The position numbers were made by a program, and so were the translations under genes. 8,469 nucleotides of DNA from Candidatus Poseidoniales archaeon (GTDB taxonomy: Archaea > Thermoplasmatota > Poseidoniia > Poseidoniales > Poseidoniaceae): assembly GCA_009887135.1 (NCBI GenBank), contig QXYA01000165.1:1-8469 (forward strand), read 5' to 3'. Below are positions 6,011 to 8,469 of the stretch, piece by piece. The notes under the pieces were generated by a model. The model saw only the letters and a program-made list of their open reading frames with translations. It had not been told where the DNA came from and did not search any database. How positions within the stretch are numbered: position 1 is the first letter of the stretch; every line of letters begins with the position of its first letter.

Positions 6011-7405
6011 ATGTTTGCAAGCCTTCATCTGATAACAGATGTTGGCATAGGTATGGCAAAGGGTTGGACAAATCGGTGGAATCACCGAGACAAAGGGCAT
6101 CGTCCAAGCCATATTGAGGCCCTTGATGTAAAAGAAAACACCAGTCTCACAGACACGGGATGGAAACTCCCCCCTTCGAAGAGCCATTTGATTCGAATGA
6201 TGCATTTGTGTGCATTAAGCCAGAATGAACACACACTGTCTGGAGTAACGGCTCTCGGAGAAGATCCTGAAAGCATGGCTCGCTGTCTTGAACAACTGGG
6301 TGTCAAAATCACCAGAACTCAGGATAAATTGATAATCGAAGGTCCTGGAATCTCAGGATTTTCACGCCCCAAAAAGGTCTTAGATGCAGGAAATTCCGGA
6401 ACAGCATTACGTTTTTTGATGGGGTTAGCATCCAGAACAAATTTCTCAATCATGCTCGATGGAGATGCAAGTTTACGTAATAGAGATCACCAAGATTTAC
6501 TTAATTCATTAGAATCACTTGGAGTCGAATGCTCGTATGAAACCGAACATAAACGTCTTCCTGTTGTACTTCAAGGGCCTTGGAACAAACATCATATGAA
6601 AGTCGATACATCGAACTCTTCTCAACCATATTCCAGTTTATTGCTAGCGACTGAAGCAATCAAACAGCCCTGTGTCATAGAAAGAAGTTCAATTGCAGTC
6701 AGTAAGAGGCATGCTCAACTTACAATGGATTTGATGGTGGAATGTGGGGCAGTTATCGAACACGATAAAAACAAGACCATAGTTCATCCATGGCAATCAA
6801 AGCCTCCAGCGAATTGGCAAGTACCACCTGATGCTTCGATGTTGGCCTTTACCGCTCTTTCTTCTATCGTTGCAAACAGAGAAATTACTGTAGCAAATCT
6901 TCCAACCAAAGAAGATTCAATCGGTCATGAAGTCTTACTTGAGCTGTTACCTGCGATTGGGCTTATATTGAAGAAAAACATTCTGATTCCTTCTGAAACC
7001 TATTCCACAGTTGACATTGACTTGGTCGATGCAAATGACTTGCTACCGCCACTCTCTGCAATTCTTGCCTTGACTGGCGGAGGTACAATTTCAGGCGCAG
7101 CCCATGCAATGTTCAAAGAAAGCAATCGGATTACTAAAACTGCGGAGATGCTTCACCAATTTGGAATTGAATGCATCATAAAGGATGATGGGATGACAAT
7201 CAGAGGAAATCAGTCGATTCAAAAACCAACCTCAATGGTTGAAACATTTGGAGATCACCGCCTTCAGATGACTGCCATTCTTTTGGCCACAAGGGTTGGA
7301 GCGACAGTAGAGGGACCCCGGCTCCACCAAGTCGCAGATCCTTCTTTCCTCAATAGACTCTCAACCGTGCCTACCGAAGTGCTTGTCAAGGGAGTCCAGA
7401 GATAA
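6011..7405 (+). CDS. aroA: 3-phosphoshikimate 1-carboxyvinyltransferase (EPSP synthase)
   Basis: Joins shikimate-3-phosphate and phosphoenolpyruvate to make EPSP, the sixth shikimate-pathway step. Numbered from the ATG at 6011 (464 residues): PPSKSHLIR at 54-62 is the PEP/shikimate lysine-arginine motif; GNSGTALR at 127-134; SSQPYSS at 203-209; Asp274 in PPDASMLAF; Asp343 in DANDLLPP; KESNRI at 369-374 (Lys-Glu-x-x-Arg); GDHRLQM at 414-420. All key residues appear present. The start is uncertain: a stop lies just before 6011, the only other in-frame start before the first motif is ATG 6053, and neither has a good ribosome site. Both give an unusually long, basic N-terminal lead (40-54 residues; E. 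coli has about 20), and the 6011 start would translate the inverted repeat at 6026-6041. Divergent from moaA, convergent with mutL, overlapping it by 45 bp. Confidence 0.94.
   Translation: MFASLHLITDVGIGMAKGWTNRWNHRDKGHRPSHIEALDVKENTSLTDTGWKLPPSKSHLIRMMHLCALSQNEHTLSGVTALGEDPESMARCLEQLGVKITRTQDKLIIEGPGISGFSRPKKVLDAGNSGTALRFLMGLASRTNFSIMLDGDASLRNRDHQDLLNSLESLGVECSYETEHKRLPVVLQGPWNKHHMKVDTSNSSQPYSSLLLATEAIKQPCVIERSSIAVSKRHAQLTMDLMVECGAVIEHDKNKTIVHPWQSKPPANWQVPPDASMLAFTALSSIVANREITVANLPTKEDSIGHEVLLELLPAIGLILKKNILIPSETYSTVDIDLVDANDLLPPLSAILALTGGGTISGAAHAMFKESNRITKTAEMLHQFGIECIIKDDGMTIRGNQSIQKPTSMVETFGDHRLQMTAILLATRVGATVEGPRLHQVADPSFLNRLSTVPTEVLVKGVQR
6026..6041. promoter_or_regulatory. Perfect 6-bp inverted repeat in the moaA-aroA divergent region
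   Basis: CATCTG (6026-6031), loop ATAA, CAGATG (6036-6041). It lies between the moaA start at 5982 and the candidate aroA start at 6053, a position suited to an operator or leader hairpin acting on one or both genes. If aroA starts at 6011 the repeat is coding. No binding protein can be named. Confidence 0.3.
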
Positions 7406-8469
7406 GCGCAATGCTGTCGGACGACCATGGACGCAAGCCCATGGATTTGGAACGTGACGCATATCGTCGAGTAGACGACGCATTTCTGCAATACTCAATT
7501 CATCATTTGCTTTCACAGCACCCCTGCAAGCATTGAGGAATGCCAGGTGGTCTTTTCTTCGTTCAATTGTTTCTAAAGGAGCTCCATCCTCGCTTACATC
7601 TTGTAAGAGGTCGAATAAAAACGGTTGAATTTCATCACCATCGAGGAGACGGGGGGCTTGGAGCACATGCCATTCTTCATCTGATTGATGTTCAAGGGAA
7701 AATCCGAGATCGTTCAATTTTTCCATTGATGCTTCCAATCGTGCTTGTTGAGTCAAATTGAAATGGATCGACGTAGGAACCAAACGGGGTTGGGGCTCCC
7801 AAATCGTTGGATCATGACGAAGTCGTTCGTATCGAATACGCTCGTGTAAAGCGTGCTGGTCAATCAGAAGAAGTTCCTCTCCCGCTTGAGCAAGAATGTA
7901 GGAATCAGCAAATTGCGACAATGGTTCCATCTTTGGTATATCGTTCCCACTTAACTTCAGTGGAGATTCCTGGCTTGGAAGAATACTTCCTCCAAGTCCT
8001 GCGTGCCTATGCAATGCTCGCTCTTCTTTAGAAAGAGCTGGAGCTATTGGAGATGAATCCATTCCAGGTAACAATTTTTGAGCAGATGCTGCTGTTGATT
8101 GAGGTCGTAACTTCTCATCGGTGTCCATTGATTCTTCAGCCACTTTCCCAACGAGATTGAGTTGCGTCCCTGCGGCGAGTGCCCATGCTGGTGGAGCGGG
8201 AGTTTCCTGAGGGTTTTCCTCTTCGGCTTTGGGAACTAGAAGTTCTTGTATTGGCTTTTCTATAGACTGTTGCGAAAGACCTTCGAGCCCTTGAAGTTCA
8301 CCACTTGAATCAGGTTGTGTTGGGGAGGAAGCAAGTGTATGTGCGATGGCTCGTTCAAGACGCTCGAGCACACGCCAAGAATGACGCAAACGTACTTCTC
8401 GTTTCGTAGGATGGACGTTTACATCCACCTCATTCGCAGGAACTTCGAGGTGAAGAACTGTTACAGGGT
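7361..8469 (-). CDS. mutL: DNA mismatch repair protein MutL, C-terminal part (N-terminus beyond the window)
   Basis: The frame is open to the right edge; 368 residues and the stop are visible, and the GHKL ATPase region lies mostly outside. The fragment begins with the end of the N-terminal module (PVTVLHLEVP, then VDVNVHPTKREVRL, the conserved MutL transducer-domain signature). Next is a proline-, glutamine- and serine-rich linker of about 130 residues (around 46-178). The C-terminal dimerisation/endonuclease domain holds DQHALHERIRYE at 203-214, matching DQHA(X)2E(X)4E, plus the associated motifs ACR (313-315), CVHGRP (345-350) and FGR near the end (364-366). By family knowledge these bind metal and nick DNA in organisms lacking MutH, so this MutL should be nicking-competent. 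MutL is patchy in archaea and is usually paired with a transferred MutS; neither mutS nor mutH is in view. Its last 14 codons overlap aroA on the other strand. Confidence 0.95.
   Translation of the reverse strand, partial: PVTVLHLEVPANEVDVNVHPTKREVRLRHSWRVLERLERAIAHTLASSPTQPDSSGELQGLEGLSQQSIEKPIQELLVPKAEEENPQETPAPPAWALAAGTQLNLVGKVAEESMDTDEKLRPQSTAASAQKLLPGMDSSPIAPALSKEERALHRHAGLGGSILPSQESPLKLSGNDIPKMEPLSQFADSYILAQAGEELLLIDQHALHERIRYERLRHDPTIWEPQPRLVPTSIHFNLTQQARLEASMEKLNDLGFSLEHQSDEEWHVLQAPRLLDGDEIQPFLFDLLQDVSEDGAPLETIERRKDHLAFLNACRGAVKANDELSIAEMRRLLDDMRHVPNPWACVHGRPTALRLSLDSLDKHFGRHG

Noticed and set aside
5876..6205. Minus-strand open frame spanning the moaA-aroA divergent region
   Set aside because: It overlaps the starts of both recognised genes, covers the likely promoter region, and its peptide resembles no family. 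Treated as chance.
7425..7444. Two CCATGG palindromes close together near the aroA end
   Set aside because: They fall inside the conserved CVHGRP/PNPW coding part of mutL and are explained by codon content.
1..8469. CRISPR array, tRNA or rRNA gene, insertion sequence, attachment site
   Set aside because: I saw no regularly spaced repeats, no tRNA-like cloverleaf ending in CCA, no rRNA-like stretch and no transposase-like frame on reading both strands by eye.

Overview
The window looks like a piece of an archaeal chromosome, most likely a marine planktonic euryarchaeon of the Marine Group II / Poseidoniales type. The support is a trans-polyprenyl diphosphate synthase next to a geranylgeranyl reductase (the isoprenoid ether-lipid pathway), a short type IV pilin with the archaeal AVSPVIA signal, and a MutL gene, which is unusual in archaea but known in that group. 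The lineage is inferred from gene content only. There are no rRNA or tRNA genes, CRISPR arrays, insertion sequences or other clear signs of mobility. Nine genes fill almost all of the sequence, and no gene-free gap exceeds about 75 bases.

Layout, left to right. (1) 1-405 (+): the C-terminal end of an unrecognised helical protein. (2) 384-1466 (-): a protein that aligns with porphobilinogen deaminase (HemC) but lacks the cofactor cysteine and most other catalytic residues. These two genes converge and end inside one perfect inverted repeat. (3) 1467-1550: a compact divergent control region with a central TATA-like element flanked by a 6-bp inverted repeat. (4) 1551-3644 (+): a two-gene lipid operon, polyprenyl diphosphate synthase then geranylgeranyl reductase, 9 bp apart, which would make and then saturate the C20 (or longer) chains of archaeal lipids. 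(5) 3705-4196 (+): an orphan type IV pilin-like secreted protein. (6) 4197-5982 (-): moaA (molybdopterin step 1) followed by a stand-alone LON-substrate-binding-domain protein. The stop codons of the pilin and the LON gene abut in a TGATCA palindrome. (7) 6011-7405 (+): aroA (EPSP synthase), divergent from moaA, with an uncertain and possibly long N-terminus. (8) 7361-8469 (-): the C-terminal part of mutL with an intact endonuclease motif; it overlaps the end of aroA by 45 bp.

Most genes are housekeeping (lipids, cofactor, aromatic amino acids, mismatch repair). I do not see a convincing new multi-gene system. The observations most worth following are the degenerate HemC-like protein, the double-stop hairpin at 384-405, and the way all three convergent gene pairs abut or overlap with no room for separate terminators.
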